Assembly: GCF_030766825.1 (NCBI RefSeq)
Contig: NZ_JASFDV010000017.1
Location: forward strand, 31,888-95,887
DNA from: Nocardiopsis sp. CC223A
GTDB lineage: Bacteria; Actinomycetota; Actinomycetes; Streptosporangiales; Streptosporangiaceae
DNA length: 64,000 bases
Reading direction: 5' to 3'
In this document: positions 8,537 to 16,691 of the stretch, piece after piece
Numbering within the stretch: position 1 is the first letter of the stretch
Layout of the letters: every line of letters starts with the position of its first letter
The notes under the pieces: generated by a model
Databases searched by the model: none
What the model was told of the DNA's origin: nothing
What the model saw: the letters and a program-made list of their open reading frames with translations, nothing else
Position numbers and translations under genes: made by a program

Positions 8537-8772
8537 CGGAAAAGGCCTTTCGGTGGGTCGGTGGCGGAGTCGCCGTACGTCCCTCACCATCGCCCGCCGC
8601 CCCCCTCTTCCGGCAGTGCGTCCGCGTCACCTGCGCACCGTGACATCCGCCCGGGTGGGACCGTGACGCCGTGTCACTGGTGGGCGCACCCCCGGCCCGG
8701 CCAGACTGGGGGCGCGCCGCGCCGGGGTCCGCGGGCGGGCGCATCGGCGAGCGCGGACACGAGGGGACGCGC

Positions 8773-9894
8773 ATGGCGTCGGAGCAGGCCGAGGAGACGC
8801 AGGGGCGACTGCGCAGGCTCAACATGGACATCGTGTCCGCGGCGATCGCCGCCGTCGGGGCGCTGCTCATCGCGACCGACGCCGCCTCCCTCCCGGAGGG
8901 CATCGCCCTGGGCGCGGGCCTGGCCGCGGCCATGATGGTCGTCAACCGGTGGGCCGCGGGCCGCGGACCCCACCCCGCGCTCCTGATCGCCGTGCTGGTC
9001 TTCGTCACGGCCGTGTGGGTCGCCGGGGTCCTGGCGGCCGACGCCGGCACCGCGGTCTACAGCGTCGCGGTCGTGGCCACCGTCGCCGTCTCCAGGCTGC
9101 CGCGCCACCGACGGGCGGCCGCCGCGGGGTGCATCGCCTCCGGCGCCGCCCTGGTAGCGGTGAAGGCGGCGCTGACACCCGAAGACCCCCTGGAGACCGT
9201 GCTCCGGTACGGTGTGGCCACCGCGGCCGTCGCCGCGACCGGGTTCGTCCTCGTCTCACTCGTCTTCGCGGTCCGCGACAACCTCGCGGAACTGGAGCGG
9301 GCGCGCGAACGGGAGGCGGAGATGGCCGTCATGCGCGAGCGCGTGCGCTTCGCCGGCGACCTGCACGACATCCAGGGCCACACCCTGCACGTGGTCAAAC
9401 TGAAGGTCGCCCTGGCCCGCAAACTCCTGCGCGCCGACACCGACCGGGCCGAACGGGAGCTGGACGAGGTCTACGACCAGGTCGGGGACACCATCGCCCG
9501 GACCCGGGACCTCGCCTACGCCCAGCGCCGACTCAACCTGTCCGCGGAGCTGGAGAACGCCAAGAACCTGTTCGAGGCCGCGGGCATCCGGGTCGAGGTC
9601 GAACGCCGGGGCGAGGTGGACGAACGCTCGGCGGAACTGGTCGGCCAGGTCCTGCGGGAGACCACCACCAACATCCTGCGCCACGCCCAGGCCCGCCGGG
9701 TGCGGATCACCCTCGCCGAGACGGGCATCATCATCACCAACGACGGCGCGGGGCGGGGACCCGCCCCCGCCCTGCGCGGGCTGGCCGCCCTGGGGGAGCG
9801 GGTCGCCGGGGCCGGGGGCACCCTGACCGCACGACGGGAGGACGGTCGGTTCCTGACGGCCGTGTCCTTCCCGGCCGCGGGCACCGACCGTTGA
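8773..9894 (+). CDS. Two-component sensor histidine kinase, DesK-like
   Basis: 373 residues. About five transmembrane segments occupy residues 15-165. A coiled linker rich in Glu and Arg leads into HisKA_3 with the acceptor His near residue 198 (AGDLHDIQGHTLHVV). HATPase_c follows with TTTNILRHAQA and ITNDGAGRGP. ATG 8773 follows GAGGGGAC. It lies 20 bases before its response regulator. The arrangement resembles DesK/DesR pairs that respond to membrane state; the actual signal is unknown. Confidence 0.9.
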   Translation: MASEQAEETQGRLRRLNMDIVSAAIAAVGALLIATDAASLPEGIALGAGLAAAMMVVNRWAAGRGPHPALLIAVLVFVTAVWVAGVLAADAGTAVYSVAVVATVAVSRLPRHRRAAAAGCIASGAALVAVKAALTPEDPLETVLRYGVATAAVAATGFVLVSLVFAVRDNLAELERAREREAEMAVMRERVRFAGDLHDIQGHTLHVVKLKVALARKLLRADTDRAERELDEVYDQVGDTIARTRDLAYAQRRLNLSAELENAKNLFEAAGIRVEVERRGEVDERSAELVGQVLRETTTNILRHAQARRVRITLAETGIIITNDGAGRGPAPALRGLAALGERVAGAGGTLTARREDGRFLTAVSFPAAGTDR

Positions 9895-9914
9895 CCCTTC
9901 ACGAGAGGACACCG

Positions 9915-10520
9915 ATGACGACCACCGTGGTGCTCGCCGACGACGAGGCCCTGCTGCGGTCGGCGCTGGCGGCGCTGCTGCCCCTGGAGGGGGACATCGC
10001 CGTGCTCGCCGAGGCCGCCGAGGGCACGGCGGCCGTGGAGGCGGTGCTGGAGCACCGGCCCGACGTGCTCGTCATCGACCTGGAGATGCCCGGCACCGAC
10101 GGACTGGAGGCCGTCACCCGGCTGCGCCGGGAACGGCCCGAACAGGTGATCCTCATGCTCACCCGGCACGCCCGTCCCGGGGTGCTGCGCCGGGCGCTCA
10201 AACTCGGCGTCCAGGGCTTCGTCAGCAAGGCGGCCGACCCCGCGCACATCGCCGAGGTCATCGCCGCCCTGCACGGGGGCCGCCGGTGGATCGACCCGGA
10301 CGTGTCGGCGCTGGCCGTCATCGACGACTCCCCGCTCACCGACCGGGAGGTCGACGTGCTGCGCGAGACCCGGGAGGGGTACTCGGTCGCCGAGATCGCC
10401 GGACGCCTGCACCTGGCCGAGGGCACCGTGCGCAACTACCTGTCCAACGCGATGCACAAGACCCAGACGCGCACCCGGCACGAGGCCGCCCGCTACGCCC
10501 GCGAGCACGACTGGCTCTGA
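9915..10520 (+). CDS. LuxR/NarL-family response regulator, DesR-like
   Basis: 201 residues. The receiver has acidic DDE near the start and phospho-Asp near residue 55 (VLVIDLEMPGTDG). The C-terminal helix-turn-helix reads LTDREVDVLRET then SVAEIAGRLHLAEGTVRNYLS. ATG 9915 has GAGAGGA nine bases upstream. It is the partner of the kinase just before it and is followed at once by a strong terminator hairpin, so the pair is a two-gene operon. Confidence 0.92.
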   Translation: MTTTVVLADDEALLRSALAALLPLEGDIAVLAEAAEGTAAVEAVLEHRPDVLVIDLEMPGTDGLEAVTRLRRERPEQVILMLTRHARPGVLRRALKLGVQGFVSKAADPAHIAEVIAALHGGRRWIDPDVSALAVIDDSPLTDREVDVLRETREGYSVAEIAGRLHLAEGTVRNYLSNAMHKTQTRTRHEAARYAREHDWL

Positions 10521-10555
10521 CCCCGGCCAGGGCGGGGACCCCCGCCCGGCCGGGG
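10521..10555. terminator. Strong GC-rich hairpin terminator
   Basis: CCCCGGCC-A-GGGCGGG pairs with CCCGCCCGGCCGGGG across a four-base loop, giving 15 pairs with one bulged A. It begins at the base after the response regulator stop and lies between convergent units. Confidence 0.75.
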
Positions 10556-10563
10556 TCCCCGCG

Positions 10564-10754
10564 TCAGGTGCGGCGGCGGGCCCGCAGCACCGAGTCGTGC
10601 AGGAGGGTCCGGTGCCCGCCCCGGCGTCCAGCGCCCGCCCCGGGGCCGGCCCGGACACCTCGGCCACCAGCTACGGATTGGGCGGCGCCCCCTGCCCGTG
10701 GCCGTGTTCCCGGTAGCGGTCCTCCCGGTAGGCCCGGTCGAACTCCTGCGCCAT
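10564..10754 (-). pseudogene. Decayed class I SAM-dependent methyltransferase
   Basis: Reading leftward, MAQEFDRAYREDRYREHGHG and GAAPNP are followed by an in-frame TAG at 10673-10671 where relatives have Gln. The next part, LVAEVSGPAPGRALDAG, is the start of the SAM-binding fold. The body of the enzyme is then missing, and a different frame supplies the C-terminal LLHDSVLRARRRT and stop. It starts 26 bases after the flavoprotein reductase gene. That pairing (reductase plus methyltransferase in one operon) is common in actinomycetes, so the second operon gene has decayed here. Confidence 0.65.
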
Positions 10755-10779
10755 GGGTCCCCTCAGTTCCGCGTGCGGG

Positions 10780-11823
10780 TCACAGCCCGTGGCGGTGCTC
10801 GCCCGCCACCGCCTCGTGCACCCGGGCCTCGGCCGCGGCCGAGAACGGCCGCCGCGCGCGCATCCGCTCGACCGCGCGGTCGGCCTCCTCCATCACCAGG
10901 TCGGCGTTGATCTGCGCGCCCGCCATGGTGCCCGCCGCGGCGGCCGCGCCGACCTGGGCCATCAGGTCGGTGACGTTGCCCGCCGCCCACACCCCCGGGA
11001 CCGCGGTGCGGCCGCCGGTCTCCACGGGCACGTGCTCGCCCAGGCCCATCGGGTGCTCCTGCACCGTCAGGCCCAGGTCGGCCAGGAAGGAGGTACGCGC
11101 CACCATGCGGGTGGCGACCGTCAGGGCGTCGCGTTCCACCACCCGGCCGTCGGCCAGGCGCACCCCGCTCAGCCGGTCACCGTCGGTCTCCACCGCGACG
11201 ACCTCGCCCTCGACCACCTCGATGCCGCGCGCCGCCAGCCGGTCGCGGTCCTCCGCGCCGACGGGCGGCGCGGTGTGGGCGAAGAACACCACGTCATCGC
11301 TCAACTGCCGCATCAACAGGACCTGGTGCACCGACATCGGGCCGGTGGACAGCACGCCGATGCGCTGTCCACGCACCTCCCAGCCGTGGCAGTAGGGGCA
11401 GTGGATCACATCGCGCCCCCACCGCCCCCGCAGACCCGCCACGTCGGGCAGCTCGTCGGACAGGCCGGTGGTCACCAGCAGGCGGCGCGCCCGCAGCACG
11501 CGCCCGCCGCCCAGCGTCACCGCGAACAGGCCGTCGTCGCCGCGGGACGCTCCCACGACCTCGCCCTCGATCACCACACCGCCGTAGGAGCGCAGCTCCT
11601 CGCGGCCCCGGGCCACCAGCTCGCGGGGGGCGATGCCCTCCCGGCCCAGCAGCACGTGCACGCCCTCGGCGGGGGAGTTGCGGGGCTCGCCCGCGTCCAC
11701 CACCGCCACCGAACGGCGCGAACGGGCCAGGGCCATCGCCCCGCTCAGCCCGGCCGCACCGCCGCCGATCACCACCACGTCGTAGTCGTAGGCGCCGTTC
11801 TCCGTCACCTCGATCACCTCCAC
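10780..11823 (-). CDS. NAD(P)/FAD-dependent oxidoreductase, thioredoxin reductase-like
   Basis: 347 residues. The FAD-binding Rossmann motif is near the N-terminus (DYDVVVIGGGAAGLSGAMAL). A redox-type HCPYCHGWE motif sits mid-protein in the position of the thioredoxin reductase CxxC. A second nucleotide-binding region follows, then the FAD-closing VWAAGNVTDLM. Relatives are bacterial thioredoxin-reductase-like flavoproteins often co-transcribed with a SAM methyltransferase; that partner is a pseudogene just downstream. A perfect palindrome 40 bases upstream of its start is a likely operator. Confidence 0.88.
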   Translation of the reverse strand: MEVIEVTENGAYDYDVVVIGGGAAGLSGAMALARSRRSVAVVDAGEPRNSPAEGVHVLLGREGIAPRELVARGREELRSYGGVVIEGEVVGASRGDDGLFAVTLGGGRVLRARRLLVTTGLSDELPDVAGLRGRWGRDVIHCPYCHGWEVRGQRIGVLSTGPMSVHQVLLMRQLSDDVVFFAHTAPPVGAEDRDRLAARGIEVVEGEVVAVETDGDRLSGVRLADGRVVERDALTVATRMVARTSFLADLGLTVQEHPMGLGEHVPVETGGRTAVPGVWAAGNVTDLMAQVGAAAAAGTMAGAQINADLVMEEADRAVERMRARRPFSAAAEARVHEAVAGEHRHGL

Positions 11824-11862
11824 GACCAGGATGCGACCCGAACCGCAAAAACCACAAAAATC

Positions 11863-11879
11863 TTTGCCGTAACGGCAAA
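11863..11879. promoter_or_regulatory. 17-base perfect palindrome, probable operator
   Basis: TTTGCCGT-A-ACGGCAAA, two perfect 8-base arms around one base, lies in an unusually A-rich stretch between the reductase start (11823) and the end of the DDAH gene (11900). Its place in the only available promoter space suggests a repressor site for the reductase operon. No regulator gene is adjacent. Confidence 0.6.
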
Positions 11880-11899
11880 CGATTCGGTGGTGGGGGCGA

Positions 11900-12676
11900 T
11901 CACAGATCGGGGACCAGCACGCTCAGGCAGGTCACACACGCCTCCAGCTTCTCGAACTCGGAGATGTCCACCGGCAGCACCCGCCACCCCTGACCGGCCA
12001 GCTCGTGCACCGTGCCGCGCGCCGCCGCACTGATCATCACGTCCCGGCCGCCCAACGGCAGCACGTGCGCCCCCGGCTCCTCCGCCGGACGGCGGACCGG
12101 CGGCAGCGCCGAGACGTCCACCGCCTCCGCCAACCCGATGACGGTCCCGTCGCCCAACGCCGTCACCGCCGACTTCAGGTGCAGGACACCTCCCAGCCCC
12201 ACCCGCCGCACCTCCCGGCCCAGCGGTTTGAGCAGCCGCTCCAACTGGGCCGCGCCCGCCTCGTCGGTGCGCCCGCCCAGGCCCACGTACACGGTGGTGC
12301 CCACCTGGAGCACATCACCGCCGTCCATCGTCCCCGGAGCCTCGATCCGCGCCACCCGCAGCCCCAGCCGCCGCACCGCGGCCTCCACCCCGTCGACCTC
12401 CCCGCGCCGCTCGGGCGCCCCCGACCGGGTCAGCACCGCCAGATCGCCGCACACCACCACCGCGTCCTCCACGAACACCGAGTCGGGGTGCTCGGGCGCC
12501 GGGTCCACCTCGAACACCCGCCACCCGGCCGAGGCGAGCACCTCCTGGTAGATGGTGTACTGGCGGGCGGCCAGCACCGGATCGACCTCCACCCGGTCGA
12601 TGTGGGTGACGATGCCCTGCGCCAGGTTCGGTCCGGGACGGCGCATCAGGGCGACGCCGGGGGAGTACGCGTTCAC
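11900..12676 (-). CDS. ddaH: Dimethylargininase (dimethylarginine dimethylaminohydrolase)
   Basis: 258 residues, GTG 12676 preceded by GGAGG. A pentein-fold amidinotransferase-superfamily protein. It shows the substrate-binding acidic segment HPDSVFVEDAVVV, GTMDGGDVLQ, the catalytic His in GGVLHLKSAVT and the nucleophile Cys near the end (KLEACVTCLSV). DDAH converts methylated arginines to citrulline and methylamines; arginine deiminase-like activity on other substrates is possible. It follows no arginine genes, so its physiological role is open. Confidence 0.88.
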   Translation of the reverse strand: MNAYSPGVALMRRPGPNLAQGIVTHIDRVEVDPVLAARQYTIYQEVLASAGWRVFEVDPAPEHPDSVFVEDAVVVCGDLAVLTRSGAPERRGEVDGVEAAVRRLGLRVARIEAPGTMDGGDVLQVGTTVYVGLGGRTDEAGAAQLERLLKPLGREVRRVGLGGVLHLKSAVTALGDGTVIGLAEAVDVSALPPVRRPAEEPGAHVLPLGGRDVMISAAARGTVHELAGQGWRVLPVDISEFEKLEACVTCLSVLVPDL

Positions 12677-12812
12677 GTGGTCCTACCTCCAGGGATGGGA
12701 TGCGCTCTCGGTCAGAGCGCACAACCTATCGCCGCCCCCTACCCCGGACCCGGACACGGCACGCGGGTCTTTCGGCTTGTTCACACGGGCCCCGCACGGC
12801 AGGGTGGAACCC

Positions 12813-13931
12813 ATGGACGTGATCGTGGTCGGCGGCGGCATCGTGGGCACCAGCGCGGCGTTCCACCTGGCCGGGAGAGGCGTGTCCACCGCACTGGTGG
12901 ACGCCTCCCACACCGGGCAGGCCACCGCCGCCGGGCAGGGCATCGTCTTCCCCTGGCCCTTCCCCTGGGAGGACCCCGGGCTCCAGGCCTTCAAACTGGG
13001 GGCCGCCGCCCACCTGCCCGGACTCATCGCCGAACTCGCCGACGACGGCCAGGTCACCGGGTACGAGCGCGTCGGCGGCATGTCCGTGGACCTGGAGGGC
13101 GACGACGCGGGCTACGACCTGGTCTCCACCCTGGCCGCCATGCCCGGATACGAGGGCATGGGCCGGGTCGAGCGGCTGGCCCCCGGCGAGCCCCGCGAAC
13201 GCTTCCCCCTGCTGCCCGCGGCCTACCGCGGCGTGTACATCGAGGGCATGGCCCGCGTCCACGGCCGGGTGCTGCGCGACGCCCTGTTCAACGCCGCCGA
13301 GGAACGCGGCCTGCACTACCGCAAGGGCGACGCGCACCTGCTGTGGAACGGCCACCGGGTGAACGGGGTGCGGGTGGGCGGCGAGGACCTGGAGGCGCCG
13401 ACGGTGATCGTGGCGGCCGGCGCCTGGTCCGGGCGCCTGCCGTCGGTGGCCGGGGTGGAGCTGCCGGTGTTCCCCGTCCGCGGTCAGATCACCCACTTCG
13501 CCCTCCCCGGCACCGACACCCGGCCCTGGCCGGTGGTGCGTTTCGGCGATCGCGCGAGCCACGCCGTCGCGTTCGGCCCCGACCGCATCGTCGCCGGCGG
13601 CACCCGCGAACCCGAGGCCGGGTTCGACCGCCGCGTCACCGCCAAGGGCCTGGCCGAGAACCTCACCACCGCCCTGGAGCTGATGCCCGACCTGGCCGAG
13701 GCCACCGTGGTGGAGACCCGGGTGGGCTTTCGCCCCGGCACCCGCGACGGGCTCCCCCTGCTGGGACCCCTGGAACGGCTGCCCGGGGTGATCGTGGCCA
13801 CCGGCCTGGGCGGGGACGGGCTGTCCCTGGGCGCCTACCAGGGCGTGGTCGCCGCCCGCCTGGCGATGGGCCGCGAACCGGGGGAGGACCTGTCGGCGCT
13901 GCGCCCGGACCGGCCCGCCGCCCCGGTCTGA
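12813..13931 (+). CDS. FAD-dependent oxidoreductase of the DAO/D-amino-acid dehydrogenase family
   Basis: 372 residues. It has an N-terminal dinucleotide-binding motif (DVIVVGGGIVGTSAAFHLA), the DAO-family middle (FPVRGQITHF) and the C-terminal FAD contact VGFRPGTRDGLPLLGP with GLGGDGLSLG. The family oxidises D-amino acids, glycine or sarcosine-type secondary amines. Upstream, TTGTTC-17-CAGGGT ends seven bases from ATG 12813, suggesting a leaderless message. It is divergent from ddaH, sharing a 136-base intergenic region. Confidence 0.88.
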   Translation: MDVIVVGGGIVGTSAAFHLAGRGVSTALVDASHTGQATAAGQGIVFPWPFPWEDPGLQAFKLGAAAHLPGLIAELADDGQVTGYERVGGMSVDLEGDDAGYDLVSTLAAMPGYEGMGRVERLAPGEPRERFPLLPAAYRGVYIEGMARVHGRVLRDALFNAAEERGLHYRKGDAHLLWNGHRVNGVRVGGEDLEAPTVIVAAGAWSGRLPSVAGVELPVFPVRGQITHFALPGTDTRPWPVVRFGDRASHAVAFGPDRIVAGGTREPEAGFDRRVTAKGLAENLTTALELMPDLAEATVVETRVGFRPGTRDGLPLLGPLERLPGVIVATGLGGDGLSLGAYQGVVAARLAMGREPGEDLSALRPDRPAAPV

Positions 13932-13958
13932 CCTGGAAGGGCGACCACCGGACGGTAT

Positions 13959-13974
13959 TGAGTAGGTGTACTCA
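13959..13974. promoter_or_regulatory. Palindrome TGAGTA-GGTG-TACTCA
   Basis: Two perfect 6-base arms around four bases, 35 bases upstream of the YiaA/YiaB gene start. Placement and size fit a TetR- or MarR-type operator. Confidence 0.45.
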
Positions 13975-14008
13975 GGCGCACCGCCCCGCCCCGGGGGACC
14001 ATGGACCC

Positions 14009-14290
14009 ATGAACCCGTTCGCTCCCGCCCCCCGGTCCACCCGCCAGTTCTACCTCCAGTCCGTGATCTCCTTCGCCGCCGCCTCGGTCGGGCTGGGCGT
14101 CGGGGTGGTCTTCCTGCCCGTCGACCTGTGGATCCGCGCCTTCCTGGGCATGGGCCTGCTCTACGTCATCACCTCGACCTTCACCCTGGCCAAGTGCGTG
14201 CGCGACCGCCAGGAGGACCAGGCCGCCGCCGCGGCCGCCGAGCAGTACCAGTCGTGGAACGGCGCCGAGCAGGTCCCCCAGCCGCGCTGA
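14009..14290 (+). CDS. YiaA/YiaB family small inner-membrane protein
   Basis: 93 residues with two transmembrane helices: FYLQSVISFAAASVGLGVGV, then FLPVDLWIRAFLGMGLLYV. The conserved actinobacterial segment STFTLAKCVRDRQE and a charged, Gln-rich tail follow. This matches the YiaA/YiaB domain family of unknown function. The gene stands alone between a palindromic operator-like site and a strong terminator, so it is a single-gene unit. Confidence 0.8.
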   Translation: MNPFAPAPRSTRQFYLQSVISFAAASVGLGVGVVFLPVDLWIRAFLGMGLLYVITSTFTLAKCVRDRQEDQAAAAAAEQYQSWNGAEQVPQPR

Positions 14291-14295
14291 CCGCA

Positions 14296-14336
14296 CGCGC
14301 CGCCCCCGCCCCGGTTCCGGCGGCGGGGGCGGCGCG
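14296..14336. terminator. Bidirectional terminator hairpin
   Basis: CGCGCCGCCCCCGCC pairs perfectly with GGCGGGGGCGGCGCG (15 pairs, 11-base loop) between the convergent YiaA/YiaB and bioB genes. Confidence 0.75.
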
Positions 14337-14348
14337 TCGGCACCCCGG

Positions 14349-15410
14349 TCAGGCGTTGGGCGGAAGAGCGGTCCCGGCGCCCCGCCGCCGGGGCCGCAGC
14401 AGGTCGTGGCGCTCGGCGGGCAGGGTCGGCTCTCCCGCCCCCTGCACCTCGAACCCCGCGTCCGCGATCATCTCCAGGTCGGCCTTGCCGGCCTGCCCCT
14501 CGCTGGTGAGGTAGTCGCCCAGGAACAGCGAGTTGACGATGTGCAGCGCCAGCGGCTGCAACGAGCGCAGGTGGATCTCCCGGCCGCCCGCCAGGCGCAC
14601 CTCCACGTCCGGGAACACGAACCGGGCCGCCGCCAGGATGCGCAGGCACCGCTGCGGGGTCAGCTCCCAGGTGCCCTCCAAGGGGGTGCCCTCGAACGGC
14701 ATGAGGAAGTTGACCGGCACCGAGTCCGGCCCCAGCTCCCGCAGCGCGTACAGGGCGTCGATGAGGTCGTCGTCCCCCTCGCGCATCCCCGCGATCAGCC
14801 CCGAACACGGCGAGAGCCCCGCGTGCTTGGCCTGCTCCACCGTCTCGACCCGGTCGGCGAACTCATGGGTGGTGCAGATGTCGGCGTACCGCTCCTCGGA
14901 GGTGTTCAGGTTGTGGTTGTAGGCGTCCACGCCCGCCTCGCGCAGCCGTTCGGCCTGCCCCTGCGACAGCAGCCCCAGGCAGGCGCACACCTCCACCCCC
15001 GGGTGCTCCCCCTTGATGCCCTCGATGGTGGGGGCCAGCCGGTCCACGTCGCGGTCGGTGGGGCCGCGGCCCGACGCCACCAGGCACACCCGGGTGGCCC
15101 CGGCCCGCACGCCCTGCTCGACGACCTCGCGGGTCTGCTCGGGCTTGAGCCAGGTGTACTTGACGATCTCGGCCTGAGAGCCGAGCCGCTGGGAGCAGTA
15201 GAAGCAGTCCTCCGGGCACAGACCGCTCTTGATGTTGACGAGGTAGTTGAGCTTGACCCGGCGGCCGAAGTAGCGCAGCCGCACCCGGAAGGCGGCGGCG
15301 ACCAGGTCCATCAGGTCGTCGTCACCCGAGCTCAGGACGGCGCGCAGTTCGTCGCGGGAGGGGAGTTCTCGGCGCAGCGCCTTGTCGGCGAGGTTCTGGT
15401 AGGTCGTCAC
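14349..15410 (-). CDS. bioB: Biotin synthase
   Basis: 353 residues from GTG 15410, where homologs begin ([11 protein letters not shown]). A radical SAM enzyme that inserts sulphur into dethiobiotin. The CxxxCxxC cluster motif is CPEDCFYC, preceded by NIKSGL as in other BioB proteins. Further conserved elements are [17 protein letters not shown] and [10 protein letters not shown]. The other biotin genes are not in this window, so bioB is a single unit here. The 190-base region upstream shows no recognisable BirA- or BioR-type operator. Confidence 0.96.
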   Translation of the reverse strand: MTTYQNLADKALRRELPSRDELRAVLSSGDDDLMDLVAAAFRVRLRYFGRRVKLNYLVNIKSGLCPEDCFYCSQRLGSQAEIVKYTWLKPEQTREVVEQGVRAGATRVCLVASGRGPTDRDVDRLAPTIEGIKGEHPGVEVCACLGLLSQGQAERLREAGVDAYNHNLNTSEERYADICTTHEFADRVETVEQAKHAGLSPCSGLIAGMREGDDDLIDALYALRELGPDSVPVNFLMPFEGTPLEGTWELTPQRCLRILAAARFVFPDVEVRLAGGREIHLRSLQPLALHIVNSLFLGDYLTSEGQAGKADLEMIADAGFEVQGAGEPTLPAERHDLLRPRRRGAGTALPPNA

Positions 15411-15560
15411 AGGACACGATCTTGAAGGCACGGCCCCGGGTCGCGCACCCCCCCGATGCGCCAAAAACACCGGTCGACTTCTTGTCGGGGAGAGATCGTG
15501 TTCGTACCGGCCCCGATGCGCTACGGAGTGTGCCCGCGCCCCCGGTCCGGCACGGGTGCG

Positions 15561-15595
15561 GCGCCGGTGGGGAGTGAACGCCTCCCCACCGGCGC
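15561..15595. terminator. Terminator hairpin after the CHRD gene
   Basis: GCGCCGGTGGGGAG pairs perfectly with CTCCCCACCGGCGC across a seven-base loop, six bases after the leftward CHRD gene ends. Confidence 0.7.
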
Positions 15596-15600
15596 AACGG

Positions 15601-16239
15601 TCAGCGCAGCGGGCCGCAGGCGGTCGGGTTGGTGGCCTCCATGGGCAGGTTCGGGTCCAGGTCGCTGGCACCCAGGACGTCACCGTAGGTGCCGTCGCCG
15701 TCGTAGTCGATGCCGTGGATGACGACCACGGCGTTGCCGGCGCGCACGGCGTCGGCCGCCGCCTGGGACAATTCGAAGGTGCGGTCGTAGTCGATCATGC
15801 CGTCGGGGGCGGTCGGGAACCGGTCCACGGCCAGTGCGCTGGCGGCGGAGGTGTCGCCCTCGGTGGTGATGGAGGTCTCCACTCCGCCGTAGGCGTCGAC
15901 ACCGTCCAGGGTGCTCAGGGCGCGCTTGCCGTTGTGGATCCCGGCGTCGTAGTCGGTGGGGCACTCGCCGCGGCCGCCGATGTGGATGTGCTGGGCGTGC
16001 GGGTGGTCGACCAGGACGTCGTCCACGGTGATCCTGACGCGGGCGGTGAGCCCGTCCAGCCAGATCGTGGCGGTGCCCGATGCCTGGGACCGGTTGACGG
16101 TGACCGGTTCCAGTACGGCGGTGTACTCCTCCATGCCCGGGTAGCCGGGGACGTCGTCGGCATGGGCGGCGGCGGCGCCCAGCGGCAGGGTGACTGCGGC
16201 GGCCAGGGCGGCGTGGGTGATGCCTCGGATGACTCGCAC
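15601..16239 (-). CDS. Secreted CHRD-domain protein
   Basis: 212 residues from GTG 16239, with GGAAGGA upstream. Residues 1 to about 28 are a Sec signal peptide (Arg near the start, hydrophobic core [10 protein letters not shown], cleavage after AHA). The mature part is a CHRD-type beta domain: [30 protein letters not shown], then DYDRTFELS and [15 protein letters not shown]. It has His and Asp clusters that could bind metal. It probably acts outside the cell; the function of bacterial CHRD proteins is unknown. Confidence 0.82.
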   Translation of the reverse strand: MRVIRGITHAALAAAVTLPLGAAAAHADDVPGYPGMEEYTAVLEPVTVNRSQASGTATIWLDGLTARVRITVDDVLVDHPHAQHIHIGGRGECPTDYDAGIHNGKRALSTLDGVDAYGGVETSITTEGDTSAASALAVDRFPTAPDGMIDYDRTFELSQAAADAVRAGNAVVVIHGIDYDGDGTYGDVLGASDLDPNLPMEATNPTACGPLR

Positions 16240-16404
16240 GGGTGTCCTTCCACGGGTTCGTCTTCGGTCGTGCTGACCGCACCGTAGCAACACTTTCTGC
16301 AATCAGATGGTTACATTAAGCGAGTTTCGCCGTTCCCGGGAACATCAGAGCCCCCTTTCTCGCGAATTCCCACCAGTGTTCCGCCGCCGCGCCGTGTCCC
16401 GACC

Positions 16405-16650
16405 GACAGCTTCCCGAGCCTGCGCGACCGGAACCTGGGCGGCTCCTACCCGATCTACGCCGGGTTCTCCCTGCTCTCCCTGCTGTTCGCGTGGAGATTC
16501 GCCCAGGAGACCGAGGGCGAGACCCTGGAGGAGATGACCGGCCGACCGGACGCACCGCACCCCGGGCCAAGGGCCGGACATGATTCGCCCCGGTTTCGAC
16601 CGGACCGGGGCGTCGCACTCCGCCTCCCGGGCCCTGCCGGACCACCCTGA
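16405..16650 (+). pseudogene. Duplicated 3' fragment of a sugar porter gene
   Basis: From 16405 the reading DSFPSLRDRNLGGSYPIYAG through QETEGETLEEMTG nearly repeats the last 45 residues of the intact porter (17980-18116), at both DNA and protein level. It then runs on into unrelated sequence and stops at 16650. There is no start, and only the last helix and C-terminal signature remain. It is the tail of a second porter copy or a partial duplication, sitting directly upstream of the intact gene. Confidence 0.75.
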
Positions 16651-16691
16651 CGGAAGAACCGGCGGCGGGGGCCGCCGCGGAAGGGGGCGGA

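Noticed and set aside
15411..15600. Biotin operator upstream of bioB.
   Set aside because: No BirA-type or BioR-type palindrome could be found.
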